Shown here piece after piece: positions 34,085 through 46,246 of a DNA stretch of 64,000 nt. The notes beneath the pieces were generated by a model, which was not told the origin of the DNA, did no database searches, and worked only from the letters and a program-made list of their open reading frames with translations. Every line of letters starts with the position of its first letter. The stretch's first letter is position 1. Both the position numbers and the translations under genes were made by a program. This DNA comes from Dama dama. Lineage: Eukaryota > Chordata > Mammalia > Artiodactyla > Cervidae. The DNA is taken from positions 12,976,001-13,040,000 of the forward strand of contig NC_083681.1 of NCBI RefSeq assembly GCF_033118175.1, written 5' to 3'.

Positions 34085-35557
34085 TAGGTGTTAGCTATTC
34101 TTTAAATTTTTGGTAGAATTCAACTGTGAAGCCATCTGGTCCTGGGCTTTTGTTTGTTGGAAGATCTTTTATTATAGTTTTGATTTCTGTGCTTGTGATA
34201 GATCTGTTAAGATTTTTTTTTTTTTTCTTCCTGATTCAGTTTCAGAAGGTTGTACTTCTCTAAGAATTCATCCACTTCTTCCAAGTTGTCCATTTTATTG
34301 TCATATAGTTGCTGATAGTAGTCTCTTATGATCCTTTGTAATTTTTTGTTATCTGTTGTGATTCCTCCATTTTCATTTCTAATTTTGTTGATTTGATTCT
34401 TCTCCCTTTTTTTTCTTGATGAGTCTGGCTAATGGTTTGTCTATTTTATTTATCTTCCCAAAGAACCACCTTTTAGTTTTGTTGATTTTTGCTATAGTCT
34501 TCTTTGTTGCTTTTTCATTTACTTCTGCCCTAATTTTTATGGTTTCTTTCCTTCCACTCACCCTGGAGTTCTTCATTTCTTCTTTTTTTAGTTGTTTTAG
34601 ATGTAAAGTTAGTTTATTTATTTGATTTTTTCTTGTTTCTTGAGGTAAGCCTGTATTGCTATGAACCGTCCCCTTAGCACTGGTTTTACTGAATCCCATA
34701 GGTTTTGGGTTATCATTTTTTCATTTTCATTTTTTCTATGTCTATTTTGATTTCTTCTGTGATTTGTTGGCTATTCAGAATCATGTTGTTTAGCCTCCAT
34801 ATGTTGGTATTTTTAATGGTTCTTTTTCCCTGTAGTTGACATCTAATCTTACCACACTGTGGTCACCAAAGATGCTTGAAATTATTTCAATTTTTTTTTT
34901 TTTAATTTACCAAGGCTAGATTTGTGGTCCAGTATGTGATCTATCCTGAAGAAAATTCAGTGTACACCTGAGAAAAAGGTGAAATTCATTGTTTTGTGGT
35001 GAAATGTCCTATAGATATCAACTAGGTCTAACTGGTCCATTGTATCATTTAAAGTTTGTGTTTCCTTGCTAATTTTCTGTTTAGTTGATCTATCCATAGG
35101 TGTGAATGGGCTATTAAAGTCTCCCACTATTATTGTGTTACTGTTAATTCTTCATTTCATACTTGTTAGCATTTGTCTTACATATTGTGGTGTTCCTATG
35201 TCAGGTGCATATATATTCATAATTGTTATATCTTCTTGGATTGATCCTTTGATCATAATGTAGTATCCTTCTTCATCTCTTCACAGTCTCTTTTATTTTA
35301 AAGTCTATTTTATCTGATATGAGTGCTGCTACTCCTGCTTTTTTTTTTTTTTTTAGTCTCCATTTTCATGAAATATCTTTTTCCAGCCCTTCACTTTCAG
35401 CCTGTATGTGTCCCTCAGTTTGAGGTGAGTCTCCTGTGGACAGCATTATATGGGGGTATTGTTTTTGTATCCATTCAGCCATTCTTTGTCTTTTGGTTGG
35501 GGCATTCAACCCATTTACATTTAAAGTAATTGTTGATAAGTATGATCCCATTGCCAT
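34085..35557 (-). pseudogene. L1 ORF2 N-terminal half (endonuclease, RT start)
   Basis: Starts at the ORF2 ATG 35,557 (NVNGLNAPTKRQRMAEW, an endonuclease motif). It is broken by frameshifts and by expanded T runs, including 35,339-35,354 and 34,894-34,905. The last L1 codons before BovB encode SPGPDGFTVEFYQKFKE, then an in-frame TAG. The RT FADD motif is absent because that region is lost. Confidence 0.85.
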
Positions 35558-35608
35558 TTACTTTGTTGTTTTGTGTTTGAATTTATAAACATTTTCAGTG
35601 TTTCCTGT

Positions 35609-36700
35609 CTAGAGAAGATCCTTTAGCATTTGTTGAAAAGCTGGTTTGGTGGTGGTGAAGTCTCTCAGCTTTTGCTTGTCTGTAAAGCTTTTGATTTCTC
35701 CTTCATATTTGAATGAGATTCTTTCTGGGTACAGTAATATGGGTTGTAGGTTTTTCTCTCATCACTTTAAGTATGTCCTTCCATTCCCTTCTGGTCTGAA
35801 GAGTTTCTATTGAAAGATAAGCTGTTATCCTTATGGGAATCTCTTTGTGTGTTATTTGTTGCTTTTAGTATTTGTTCTTTGTGTTTGATGTCCGTTAATT
35901 TGATTAATATGTATATTACCCAGTTTCAATCCCTGGGTCAGGAAGATCTCCTGGAGAAGGAAACGGCAACCAACTCCAGTATTCTTGCCTGGAAAATCCC
36001 ATGGATGAAGGAGCCTGGTAGACTACAGTCCATGGGTTGGACACGACTAAGTGACTTCACTTTGGGGTGTTTCATCTTGGGTTTATCCTGTTTGGGACTC
36101 TCTGGACTTGGGTGGCTATTTCCTTTCCCATTTTAGGGAAGTTTTTAACTACTATTTCCTCAAGTATTGCCTCATGGCCTTTCTTTTTGTCTTCTTTTGG
36201 GACTCCATGATTTGAATGTTGGAGTTTTAACATTGTCTCAGAGGTTTCTGAGGTTGTCCTCATTCCTTTTAATTTTACTTTTTTCTTTTATCCTCTCTGC
36301 TTCATTTATTTCCACCGTTATATATTCCACCTACTTATCCTATCATCTGCCTGAGTTATTCTACTGTTGGTTCCTTCCAGAGTGTTTTGATCTCCTTTAT
36401 TTCATTATTCATTATTGATTGACTCTTTTTTATTTCTTCTAGGTCCTTTTTAAGCATTACTTGCATCTACTCAATCCTTGTCTCTAGTCTATTTATCTGT
36501 AACTCCATTTTGTTTTCAAGAATTTGGATCATTTTTACTATGATTATTCTGAATTCTTTTTTTCATGTAGACTCCCTATTTCTTCCTCTTTTGTTTGGTT
36601 TGATGGGCATTTATCATGTTCTTGCTGTTCCATGTACCTGTTGAACATTTCTCTGCCTTTTCATGTTGTTTAGGTAGATGTTTGGAGTGGCCTTTCTATA
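35609..36700 (-). pseudogene. L1 ORF1 remnant, cut by a SINE
   Basis: Minus-strand ORF1 (RNA-binding chaperone) ending at TAG 35,611-35,609. The segment at 36,263-36,072 encodes RRM-region sequence (EIVVKNFPKMGKEIATQVQR). A Bov-tA-derived fragment at 35,922-36,065 interrupts it. The upstream start is not defined. Multiple disabling changes. Confidence 0.7.
35922..36065 (+). mobile_element. Truncated Bov-tA SINE in L1 ORF1
   Basis: Sense, lacking the first part of the tRNA half; starts near tttcaatccctgggtcagga and ends gacacgactaagtgacttca. Confidence 0.85.
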
Positions 36701-36859
36701 GGCTGAAAGTTTGTGGTTCCTCTTTATTGTGGAGTTTGTTCCCTGTGGGTCGGTTTGGACTAGTGGCTTGTCAAAGTTTCCTGATTAGGAAATCTTGCAT
36801 AGGCGTTCTGGTTGGTGGAGCTGGATGGCTTCTCTCTGGAGTGCAATGAAGTGTCCAGT

Positions 36860-39226
36860 AGTGAGTTTTGAGGTCTCTATGGGTTTCATGTGACTTTGGG
36901 CAGCTTGTATTTTAATGCTCCTGCATTGCTGGAGAATTAGTGTGGTATGTCTGGCTCTGGAACTTATTGGCTCTTGTGTGGAGCTTGGTTTCAGTGTAGG
37001 TATGGAGGCTCTTGGATGGACTATTGTCGATTAATATTCCCTGGAATGAGAAGTTTTCTGGTGTTCTCAAGTTTTGGATTTAAGCCTCTTGCCTCTGGCT
37101 TTCAGTCTTAGTCTTACAGTAGCCTCAAGACTTCTCCTTCCATACAGCACAGATTATAAAACATCTAGTTTAATGGTAAAAAGATTCTCAACAGTGAGGG
37201 ACATCCAGAGAGGTTCACAGAGTTACATGTAGAGGAGAAAAGGGAGGGGGGAGATAGAGGTGACCAGGTAGAGAAGAGTTGGAATCCAAAGGGGAAGGAG
37301 CAATCTAGCCAGTAATCAATTCCCTATGTGCTCTCCACAGTCTGGAACAGCCAGGGGAGTTCATGGAGTTACATAGAGAAGAGAAGAGGGAAGATGGAGA
37401 TAGAAGTGACCAGGAGGAGAAGGTGGGGAGTCAAAAGGGGAGAGACCAATCTAGCCAGTAATGAGTTCCCTAAGTGTTCTTCAAAGCCCGGGACATTCAA
37501 AGAGATTCACAGATTTAAGTAGAGAAGAGAAGGTGGAGGGACGAAATACAGGTGACCTGGGGGAGAAAAGCGAGAGTCAAAAGGGAAGAGGGCTATTAAA
37601 CCAGTAATCATACCCCTAAGTATAAATGGATACTGAAGATTAGAGTCTTAATGGTATGAAATTGATAACAAATACCAAAACACAAAGATTAAAAATCTAG
37701 AGTAGAGGTTAGACTCTCAAAAATACAATATTCAAAATACAAAACAAAATCAATCACAAAAGTTATTTAAAAAAATATATGGAATGTGCTTTAAAAATAG
37801 GGTCTAATTTTTTTGCAAGGTAATAGTAAATTATAAAAATGAAAATTAAATGAGCAATAGAGAACTTAAAAATTGAAAAAAATAAAAATTAAAAAATGAC
37901 AATAGTAAAAATATATCTAGGAATTTCTCTGGAGCTGTTGAGGGCAGTGTGGGGTCAGTTCAGTTTCAGATAGTTCCTTGTTCCAGCTTATACTTCTTCT
38001 CACACAAGGGGGTGAAGCTGGTAACTTATTTAGGCTCACTTGCTCAGCTGTGCTGTAGGGAGGAAGAAACACTGCAAACAAATATCACTGGCTGTGTGGG
38101 GAGCGCTCGCAGTGTCTGGGCCACACTGGGTTTGTCCCTGCTCACGGCGGTGTGTGCTTCCTGGGTCTACACTGCTCAGGCTCCAGGTTGCACTGCAGGG
38201 GAACTGTCCAAAGCGGGCCCTGCATTTTGTGCCCTTCCCAGGTCTGAGCAGTTCAGGTAACCTGGTGCTTGGCGAGTGCACTGTCCCAGGTGAGCTGTGT
38301 GTCTTAATCACCTCCCTGGCCCCAGGCGGTTGGTTTACCAGGTTTTCCAGGCCACAAGAACGTCATCTCAGGTGTGCCCTGTGTCTTCTCTGGGGAGCTG
38401 ATCCCAGGCTGCTACCCTCCTGGCAGATGTCAACTGTTCAGTATCCCAGGAAGACTTGGTTAGCAACTGGGAGCGTGCTTACAATTTGGTGGAGAATTGC
38501 GGAGATTGCCCCTTGCCTTCCAGCTCTGGCCGTTGCCCACCTGTCTCTCTGCCACTTACAGGGGTGTGGGCTGGTCTGCAGCTGTCCTTTGATATTCACT
38601 CAATCCTTTGTTCTGTGAGCAAACCAGGCTGCACCTTAGGTTAGTGCTTTTTGTGGGAAAGTTCTCTCTCTCTCTCTTTTTCTTCTTTCTCTCTCTGGCT
38701 ATCCCACAGTTTGGGTTGCTATCTCATGTTAGCTCCCTCAGATTGTCCTCAGGGCATTCAGGCCTGGTCCTTACCTTAAGCATGCAGCCTGCAAATCCCT
38801 GTCCAGCCCTTGCTTGCTGGTGGTGGACGTGATTGTCAGGGCTACTTCTCTGCTCGGAGTTGTGGTTAGACACATATTCTGTTTGTTTCTGTCCCCCCAC
38901 CCCCACCCCCCAGTTATGTTGCCCTCTGAGATTCCAAAACTCCCCACAGACGCACTGGTGAGAGGGTTTCCTGCTGTTTGGAAACTTCTCCTCCTACATG
39001 ACTCCCTCCCCATACTGGTCTCCATCCCTAACTCTTTTGTCTCTCTTTTTGTCTTTTGTCCTACCTCCTTTTGAAGAGAATGGGCTGAATTTCTGGGTGC
39101 CTGGTGTCCTCTGCCAGCATTCAGAAGTTGTTTAGTGGAAGTTGCTAAGCATTTAAATGATCTTTTGATGAATTTGTGTGGGATAAAGTGTTCTCCCCAT
39201 CCTATTCTTCTGCCATCTTTTTTGGT
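36860..39226 (-). mobile_element. L1 5'UTR
   Basis: The 5'UTR is about 2.3 kb and GC-richer than the surroundings (notably 38,080-38,600), with the element start at the right end (read on minus: aaagatggcagaagaatagg). From established L1 biology this region holds the internal promoter. Long frames such as 38,040-38,618 on plus and 38,771-39,229 on minus lie here; I treat them as non-genic because they fall in the UTR of a dead element. Confidence 0.75.
37188..37625 (-). repeat. Three 146-bp tandem repeats in L1 5'UTR
   Basis: Marker words recur at constant spacing: agtaat at 37,311, 37,457 and 37,603, and ttca at 37,214/37,360/37,506 (37,215 aligned to the same column), giving a period of 146 bp twice over. 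Units are diverged but collinear. Confidence 0.85.
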
Positions 39227-39654
39227 CACCTTAGCTTAAAATATTTTAAAATTTCTCTTGAAATTTCTTCTATGATCCATATGTTACTCAGAAGTTTGCT
39301 GTTTAATGTTCAAGCATTTGGGAGATTTCCCAGATATCTCCATGTTATTAATTTTTAATTTAGTTTCATTATCTGGGAGCAAAGGTTGTATGTTTTTATT
39401 CTCTTAAATGCATTAAGATTTCTTTTATGTCCTAGAATGTGGTCTATCTTATTATAAGTCCCATGTGAGCAATAAGAAAAATATGCTTTCTGCTGTTATT
39501 GAATTAAATTGCTTATTGACATCTTTTGTATCCAGTTTATTAATGGTATTGCTGATTTCAACTATGCCCTTATTTTTTACCTGATGTATCTATCAATTTT
39601 TGATAGGGGGGTGTTCAATTTCCCCCTCTTAGAGTTTTCATTTAATTTTCTTTG

Positions 39655-39863
39655 TGTCGTGCTGTGCTTAGTCACTCAGTCATGTCTGAATCTTTGAAAC
39701 TCTATGGACTGTAGCCTGCCAGCCTCTTCTGTCCATGGGAATTCTCCAGGCAGGGATACTGGAGTGGGTTGCTATGCCTTCCTCCAAGGGATCTTCCCAA
39801 TCAAACCCAGGTATCCCACATTGCAGGTAGATTCTTTACTGTTTGAGCCACCAGGAAAGCCCA
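39655..39863 (-). mobile_element. Bov-tA SINE in old L1
   Basis: Antisense, complete (cgtgctgtgcttagtcactc ... ccaccaggaaagccc). Confidence 0.9.
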
Positions 39864-40247
39864 GTTTTGCTTGTAGTTCTATTAATTTTTGACTTCTTTA
39901 TTTAGCATTCTCTTTTTAGTCATATACATACTAAGGACTGTTGTGCTTTCTTTGGGAATCAACTCCTTTCTAATTGTATAATGCCTCTGTGTCTAAGGAA
40001 TTTCCCCATTCTAAAGTCTTCATCCAAAATTGATGCATCCATTTCCACATTCTTCCAATTTCAGATAGCCTGAAATATTCTTTTGTCCAGTTACTTTTAA
40101 TGTATTTGTATCTGTATATCTAAATTGACTTTCTAGTAGACAGTATAGAGTTGTTCTACTCTAACAATCTCTTAGATCACTGATATTCAAAGTGATTATC
40201 ACATAGCTGGATTAATATTTACCATATTTGCTACTATTTTCCATAAT

Positions 40248-40736
40248 CAGTTCAGTTCAGTTCAGTTGCTCAGCCGTGTCTGACTCTTTGCGACCCCATG
40301 GACTGCAGCACACCAGGCCTCCCTGTCCATCGCCAACTCCTGGAGTTTATTCAAACTCATGTCCATTGAGCTGGTGATGCCATCCAACCATCTCATCCTC
40401 TGTCATCCCCTTCTCCTCCCGCCTTCAATCTTTCCCAGAATTGGGGTCTTTTCAAATGAGTCAGTTCTTTGTATTGGGTCACCAAAGTATTGGATTTTCA
40501 GCTTCAACATGAGTCCTCCCAATGAATATTCAGGATTGATTTCCTTTAGGGTGGACTGGTTGGATCTCCTTGCAGTCCAAGGGGCTCCCAAGGGTCTTCT
40601 CCAACACCACAGTTCAAAAGCATAAATTCTTCAGTGCTCAGCTTTCTTTATTGTCCAACTCTCACACCCATAGGTGACTACTGGAAAAACCATAGCTTTG
40701 ACTAGACGGACTGTTGTTTGAGCTTGTTGGCAAAAG
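40248..40736 (-). mobile_element. BovB LINE 3' end with exact TSD
   Basis: Antisense BovB, 489 bp, starting with a (TTCAG)n-type tail (cagttcagttcagttcagtt) and 5'-truncated. Exact 11-bp duplication ttttccataat at 40,237-40,247 and 40,737-40,747. A small anomaly occurs at the truncated end near 40,710-40,735. Confidence 0.93.
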
Positions 40737-40977
40737 TTTTCCATAATACTTTTCCTTGTATTTTGTTATTTTTTCTTAACACTCTTCCACTGATGTTTGG
40801 GTTTTATTAGGCATTTTGTATAAGTTGATTGTATATTAGTTATATGTACAAAAATTATATAGTGGTTACCCTAGAGTGGTTGCAGTTGATGTTTACAACC
40901 AACTAGTCTTCCACATTTAATAACATTACCTCATAGGTAGTGTGGGTTCCTTATAATAGCAAACAATTGCAATTCCT

Positions 40978-40992
40978 CTCTCTCTCTCTCTC
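40978..40992. repeat. (TC)n microsatellite
   Basis: Short TC repeat within old L1 sequence. Confidence 0.85.
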
Positions 40993-42274
40993 CTTGCATT
41001 ATTCATTAAGCTGCCATTCATTTTACTTATTATAAACTATTATAAAAATATTTATTTAAATATATGCACATGTATACATATATTCATTTTGCATACACAT
41101 AAAGGTCCATGCTCAAATATATTGCTATTTTTTTTTAATAAATTATCTATTAGATCAACTAAGAATAAGAAACATTAGTTTTTATGTTACATTCGCTTAT
41201 TCTTTCTCTGATACCCTTATATTCTTTATTTAGACTGCAGAAAACTTATTTATTTTCCTTCCAAAGAACTTCATTTAACATTTATTGCAAGACAAGTTTA
41301 TCAACAACAAATACTCTAAGTTTCTGTCTGTCTGAGAAAGTATTTTTTCTCTCACTTTTCAAGAATCATTTTACAGGATACCTAATTTCATTTTGCAGGA
41401 TACCTAATTCCAGGTTGGTATATTTTTCTCTCAACACTTTAAATATTTCATACTACTTTTTTCTTACTTTCATGGCTTCTAAGAAGACAAATGTAATTCT
41501 TATCTTTGTTGTTCCACAACTAAGATGCTTTTACCTTCTGGCATCTTTCAATTTTTTTCTTTCTCTTTGATTTTCTGTAGTTTGAGAATGATATGCCTAC
41601 TTATATTTTGTTCTGACGTACATCCTTGTTGTTTTCTAAACTTTCTGAATCTGGGATTTTGATAGCTGACATCAATACTGGTAAATTTTCAGTAACTGAT
41701 GCAATTATTACTTGTGTTTCTTTCATTTCCCCTTTACTGTTATTCCCATTACACATATGCTACACCTTTGTAGTTGTCACACAGTTCTTGGATACCCTGC
41801 TCTTTATTTATTTATTTACTTTTTTCTCCAAGTCCCCCCCCCCCTTTTTTTTTTTTTTCCTATTTACTTTTCCAGTTTGGTGGTTTCTTTGGAGATATGC
41901 TCAAACTCAGATGTTCTTTTTTCAGCTGCATACAGCTTATTAAGTCCTTCAAAGAAATTCTTCATATATGTTGCAGTGGTCTCGATCTCTAGAATTTATC
42001 TTAGTACTTTCTTAGGCTTTCCATTTTTCTGTTTCCATTGCACCCTGTTTACTTTACATATTATGTCCCTCAGTATACTAATCATCCTTGTTTTTAAAAC
42101 ATTTACCTGATAATTCCAACTTCCCTGCCATGTGTGAGTCTACTTTTGATGCTTGTTTTGTGTCTTAAAACTTTCTTTTCTTTGGGTATGTCTTGTAGTT
42201 TTTCACAGTGTACCAGGTAAAAAGAACTTGTGCTGATAAAATAGATTTTTAATAGCATAGTGGTGAGGTGTGAG

Positions 42275-42300
42275 GTGGGAGGCGGGGGTGGGGGGGGGTG
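42275..42300 (+). repeat. G-rich tract
   Basis: G runs of 3, 5 and 9 separated by one to four bases on the plus strand; could form a G-quadruplex. Confidence 0.8.
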
Positions 42301-42769
42301 TTCTCTAGTCCTATGATAGGGTCTCAGTCTTTTAGTGAGCTTATGCCTCTAAACTCTGAACTTTACACATGTTTCTCAGTTCCCTTCCCCTCTCACTACC
42401 CTCTTTAGATGGGACAGGATGGTTAGAGTGGGCAGGAGTTTGGTATTTCCCTTTCTGCAAGTCAGTTATGTGCTAATCAATCTTCATCAGGCAAGGCTCT
42501 GTTTAAATATTTTCTCCTGATATCAGGCTTTATTCAAAGAATCCTCTGGCATATTTAAAAATGTCTCCTCTTCTCTTCCTACTGCCCAAAGCTTGGGAGG
42601 ATTATTATTTTTCACTGTGAGAAGCAAATCATACCCCTTGTGGTAAAACTCACAAAAGCATGGGCATGCCTTTATACCTGAGTATTCTTTAGGATTTTAA
42701 CTTTTGGAGTTGTCCACATTAAACCCACAACAATTCAAAAATAACAGTTTAGATTTTCCTAACTCCTTA

Positions 42770-42968
42770 CTTCCCTGATGGCTCAGATGATGAAAAATCT
42801 GCTTGCAATGCAGGAGAGCCAGGCTTGATCCCTGAGTCAGGAAGGTCTCCTAGCAAAGAGAATGGCTACCCATTTCAATATTCTTGCATGGAGAATTCCA
42901 TGGACAGAGGAACCTGGAAGGCTACAGTCCACAGTGTCGCCAAAAGTCAGATATGATGGAGCAACAAA
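42770..42968 (+). mobile_element. Bov-tA SINE
   Basis: Sense Bov-tA (cttccctgatggctcagatg ... gatatgatggagcaacaaat). Confidence 0.9.
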
Positions 42969-43399
42969 TTCTTTCCCCTCCTTTTTTTTTTTTTAATCCT
43001 GTAATTGTTACTATGAAGTTTAAAAATTACCACATTTAAATATTCCAGAGCAATCTCTTAATAACTTCTGATATCAGGATAAAATATTTAAACAGAGCCC
43101 TACCTGTTGAAGTTTTATTAGGACCTAACTGACTTGGAGAACAAGAAATACCCAACTCCAGCTTTTCTGCCCTAGTAATTTGTGATTCTCTGAATTTGCC
43201 TGTCAGTCTCCCTAATTTTGAGTGCAGTATTTTACCTTGTGACCTCCTTCTTTTTAGGACCTTAGAAAACATATTTATTTTTCAGTTTACTTAGTTGTTA
43301 GGATGTAGCAGTGACTTCCAAGATTCTAACATGTAGGGTTGGAAAAATTGGACTTTTATGTATATTTTTGATAAATGAAGTTACACACTTTATAATAGC

Positions 43400-43570
43400 T
43401 ACTAGTATTGACTAGTTAATAATTCTAATTTTCACAAAACCCAGTAAGATATATAATGCCATCACCATTTTCAGAAGAGAAAAATAAGTCTTAGTGATTG
43501 ATTGACTTGATGCATACAGAGGTTGTAAATGGAGGTCTTTATATTCAAAACCCTTTTTCACAGTTGGCCT
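43400..43570 (-). mobile_element. MIR SINE
   Basis: Antisense MIR, with ccattttcagaagagaaaaa in the core position and a degenerate flank. Confidence 0.65.
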
Positions 43571-44308
43571 CCTTGTAACACACCTTCAAACAACCCCAAA
43601 CCAGTAATTCTCTTCTTAGTTCACTCTTTATTTTCTTCTCTCTTTTCTCTAATAATCTTTTGTTTTTGCTTCTTCCACTTGATTACTTCAAGTCTCAGAT
43701 TTCCTAATGCCTTAGGCTTGTCATCACATTCTGGCTTAATATTTCAACAGATATAGCTTTGGATGACCACCCTCTCATGTTACTAATCAATTGCTTTTTG
43801 GGGATGAGATGAGATATGCAGGCAATCTGGGCTTGGTATGATGATGGTATATTCATAAAGTTCTTTTTGTTTTGCAATGTTCAAACTGTGATCCTTATTT
43901 TTCTATGGCAATCTATCTTTTATGAATTTTGTCTATTTATTTATTTATTTTTCATTTCCTGCACTTCAGTTAAATCCTATTGCTGTGCAAAGGAGCAAGT
44001 AATATATTTTTGTATCTGCTATTACTTAGTGCATTTATAATACTAAATCAAAGGACAGATGTATTTGAAAACATTTTCTAGATGTTATCTGTTACCCTAT
44101 TTTTTTTGTTTGTTTATAGTTTAGTTATTTGTTTGAGACACCAAACTCTGCCTCAAGTCAAATTGTTCTTAATTACAGTTACTTAGAATATTATATACCA
44201 TTGTTTTTGTCAGTCTAAATCAAACTAAAGAATCTTCAACTTATGGGTCTTACCATGGAAGAATCTGAATGGTCAGCTATAATAGCAAAATTTTCCTAAG
44301 TGTACTTT
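43571..44308. other. Unassigned AT-rich segment
   Basis: No repeat or gene recognised. TTTA repeats at about 43,936-43,952 and a T run near 44,100. Confidence 0.5.
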
Positions 44309-44320
44309 CAGTGATATAAA

Positions 44321-44632
44321 GAGTGCAAGTCACTCAATTTTGTTTGACTCTTTGTGACCCCATGGAATATATAGTCCATGGAATTCTCCAGGCCAGAATA
44401 CTGGAGTGGGTAGCCTTTCCCTTCTCCAGGGGATCTTCCCAACCCAGGGATCGAGTCCAGGTCTCAGGCATTGCAGACAGCTTCTTTACCAGCTGAGCTA
44501 CAAGGGAAGCCCAAAAACACTGGAGTGGATACACTTTCCCTTCTCCAGCAGATCTTCCTGACCCAGGAATTGAGCTGGGGTCTCCTGCATTGCAGGCGGA
44601 TTCTTTATCAACTGAACTATCAGTGAAGCCCA
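44321..44632 (-). mobile_element. Dimeric Bov-tA SINE with shared TSD
   Basis: Antisense complete Bov-tA (44,321-44,512) joined directly to a partial second unit (44,513-44,632). The whole is flanked by an exact 12-bp duplication cagtgatataaa at 44,309-44,320 and 44,633-44,644, so both units inserted together. Confidence 0.9.
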
Positions 44633-44644
44633 CAGTGATATAAA

Positions 44645-45195
44645 AGTGTACTTCTAAAAGTATAGCATCTAAGTACCTGTGGTTGATATCACAAATGTTA
44701 TAGGCTACTGATAACGACCCACATGCAATAAATCTAATGAAAATGACTTTATTTTTAAGCAAACCTTATAACCTCTAGCTGTATATATGCTTCAATCACA
44801 TATTAATTACTAACTCATTGTACAGTTGGTTTTGGGTGACCCAGACTGAAATCAACTTGTATGAATTAAAACTATTAAATTTAATTGAAAATCCAAAGAA
44901 TGAGTGTCATCTTCTCTGAATCCAAATAGCAGGGTCAGGTTTTAAGGAAATATTCTTAGTGAGGCAATACAAGTAGTCTTCAGGTCAGGGGAGACACACG
45001 TGCAAATCTTAAGGTGAAAGTAAGTACGTGGTTTTGACATCCAGAAAAAGTCTCAGCTAGAACCAACATTGGCATAGTCACTGCCCTGATAAAATTCAGG
45101 ATAATAATATAAAATATAACAACTATTATGAGTGTTATTCATGAGTATTATGATAGTGCTTTTAAAAATACTCCATAATGGTGAAGAAACAGAGC
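44645..45195. other. Unassigned segment
   Basis: No repeat or gene recognised. Confidence 0.5.
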
Positions 45196-45715
45196 ACTTA
45201 ACATACACCATGGAATATTACTCAGCCGTTAAAAAGAATTCATTTGAATCAGTTCTAATGAGATGGATGAAACTGGAGCCCATTATACAGAGTGAAGTAA
45301 GCCAGAAAGATAAAGAACATTACAGCATACTAACACATATATATGGAATTTAGAAAGATGGTAACGATAACCCTATATGCAAAACAGAAAAAAGAGACAC
45401 AGAAGTACAGAACAGACTTTTGAACTCTGTGGGAGAAGGTGAGGGTGGGATGTTTCGAAAGAACAGCATGTATATTATCTATGGTGAAACAGATCACCAG
45501 CCCTGGTGGGATGCATGAGACAAGTGCTCGGGCCTGGTGCACTGGGAAGACCCAGAGGAATCGGGTGGAGAGGGAGGTGGGAGGGGGGATCGGGATGGGG
45601 AATACGTGTAAGTCTATGGCTGATTCATATCAATGTATGACAAAACCCACTGAAATGTTGTGAAGTAATTAGCCTCCAACTAAAAAAAAAAACAAAAACA
45701 AAAACAAAAAAAACC
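45196..45715 (+). mobile_element. Young 5'-truncated L1 3' end
   Basis: Last roughly 50 codons of ORF2 (MEYYSAVKKNSFESVLM ..., stop at 45,351-45,353), the complete 3'UTR and an A-rich tail that has turned into an (AAAAAC)n-like repeat (45,682-45,712). Very similar by eye to 20,250-20,745, so the same young subfamily. No convincing TSD was found. Confidence 0.9.
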
Positions 45716-46246
45716 CTTAGGATTATAGTAAAATTCCAAAAGAAGAATTCTGTTTTACTTTCTTATGGAAACATTTGACTTTTATTGTGTGCCTCCTCTC
45801 CTGTCTCCTACTGGAATTACTGATGTTGAGGAATAAGAAAAAGTAAATTTATAAATCTGGAGATATACATGAGTTAGGCCATGGGAAACATGTATGTTGC
45901 TCAGAATAGATAGGATGCATTAAGATAAAATTTAAACTCCCAAAACTCAGTTGGTTAACACAATAAAAGTTCATTTCTCACAGACATTTTAGCCCCATAT
46001 AATTGATATATTGCTCTTCTTATATGCACGACAGTTGGAACACAGGATTTCAAGGTAGCTACAGAAAGAAACAGAGAAAGAGAACTGTGAGTTATTTGAA
46101 TAGTCAGGCTGAGAATTGGCTTGTTTTAGATTGCTTCTGTTCATATACTTATCCAATATTGCTTCACATGATCCAGATCTAACTGCAAACGAAGTTTGGA
46201 AATGTAGTCTCTATGCCCAAGGGAAACACGTGGCTTGAAGAACACC
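45716..46246. other. Unassigned segment
   Basis: No repeat or gene recognised. Confidence 0.5.

Larger units (their letters stand above)
32508..39226 (-). mobile_element. Full-span L1 (minus), internally rearranged
   Basis: L1 from 5'UTR (right end) to 3'UTR (left end) between a diverged 19-21 bp TSD. In element order: 5'UTR about 39,226-36,860 with a 146-bp tandem array; ORF1 about 36,700-35,609, cut by a SINE; ORF2 start at 35,557 running to about 34,085; a BovB fragment at 34,080-33,605 in place of about 1.5 kb of L1 RT sequence; ORF2 C-terminus about 33,604-32,800; 3'UTR. It interrupts an older L1 of the same orientation. Confidence 0.85.
39227..43330 (-). mobile_element. Old L1, 5' part (right arm), interrupted
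   Basis: Continuation of the old L1 of 31,395-32,507. Blocks at 39,227-39,654, 39,864-40,247 and 40,737 to about 42,760 read as antisense ORF2 endonuclease region, inter-ORF and ORF1 region. A further L1-like block follows the SINE at about 42,970-43,330. It is interrupted by SINEs and a BovB. The far end is uncertain because divergence is high. Confidence 0.65.

Noticed and set aside
37188..37625. Regularly spaced repeats as a CRISPR array
   Set aside because: Only three diverged 146-bp units in a mammalian L1 5'UTR; there is no repeat-spacer alternation.
38040..38618. 192-codon plus-strand open frame in GC-richer DNA
   Set aside because: It lies antisense within the L1 5'UTR, has no recognised domain, and its length is explained by the higher GC content.
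38771..39229. 152-codon minus-strand open frame
   Set aside because: Falls within the L1 5'UTR at the element's 5' end. No known L1 protein starts there, and the frame ends without features.
41184..42110. 128- and 132-codon plus-strand frames rich in Phe/Leu/Ser
   Set aside because: T-rich antisense of an old L1 ORF1 region; hydrophobic composition comes from T-rich codons and is not evidence of membrane proteins.
45196..45715. TSD for the 3'-end L1 copy
   Set aside because: The candidate flanks share only a few bases (ctta), not enough to claim a duplication.
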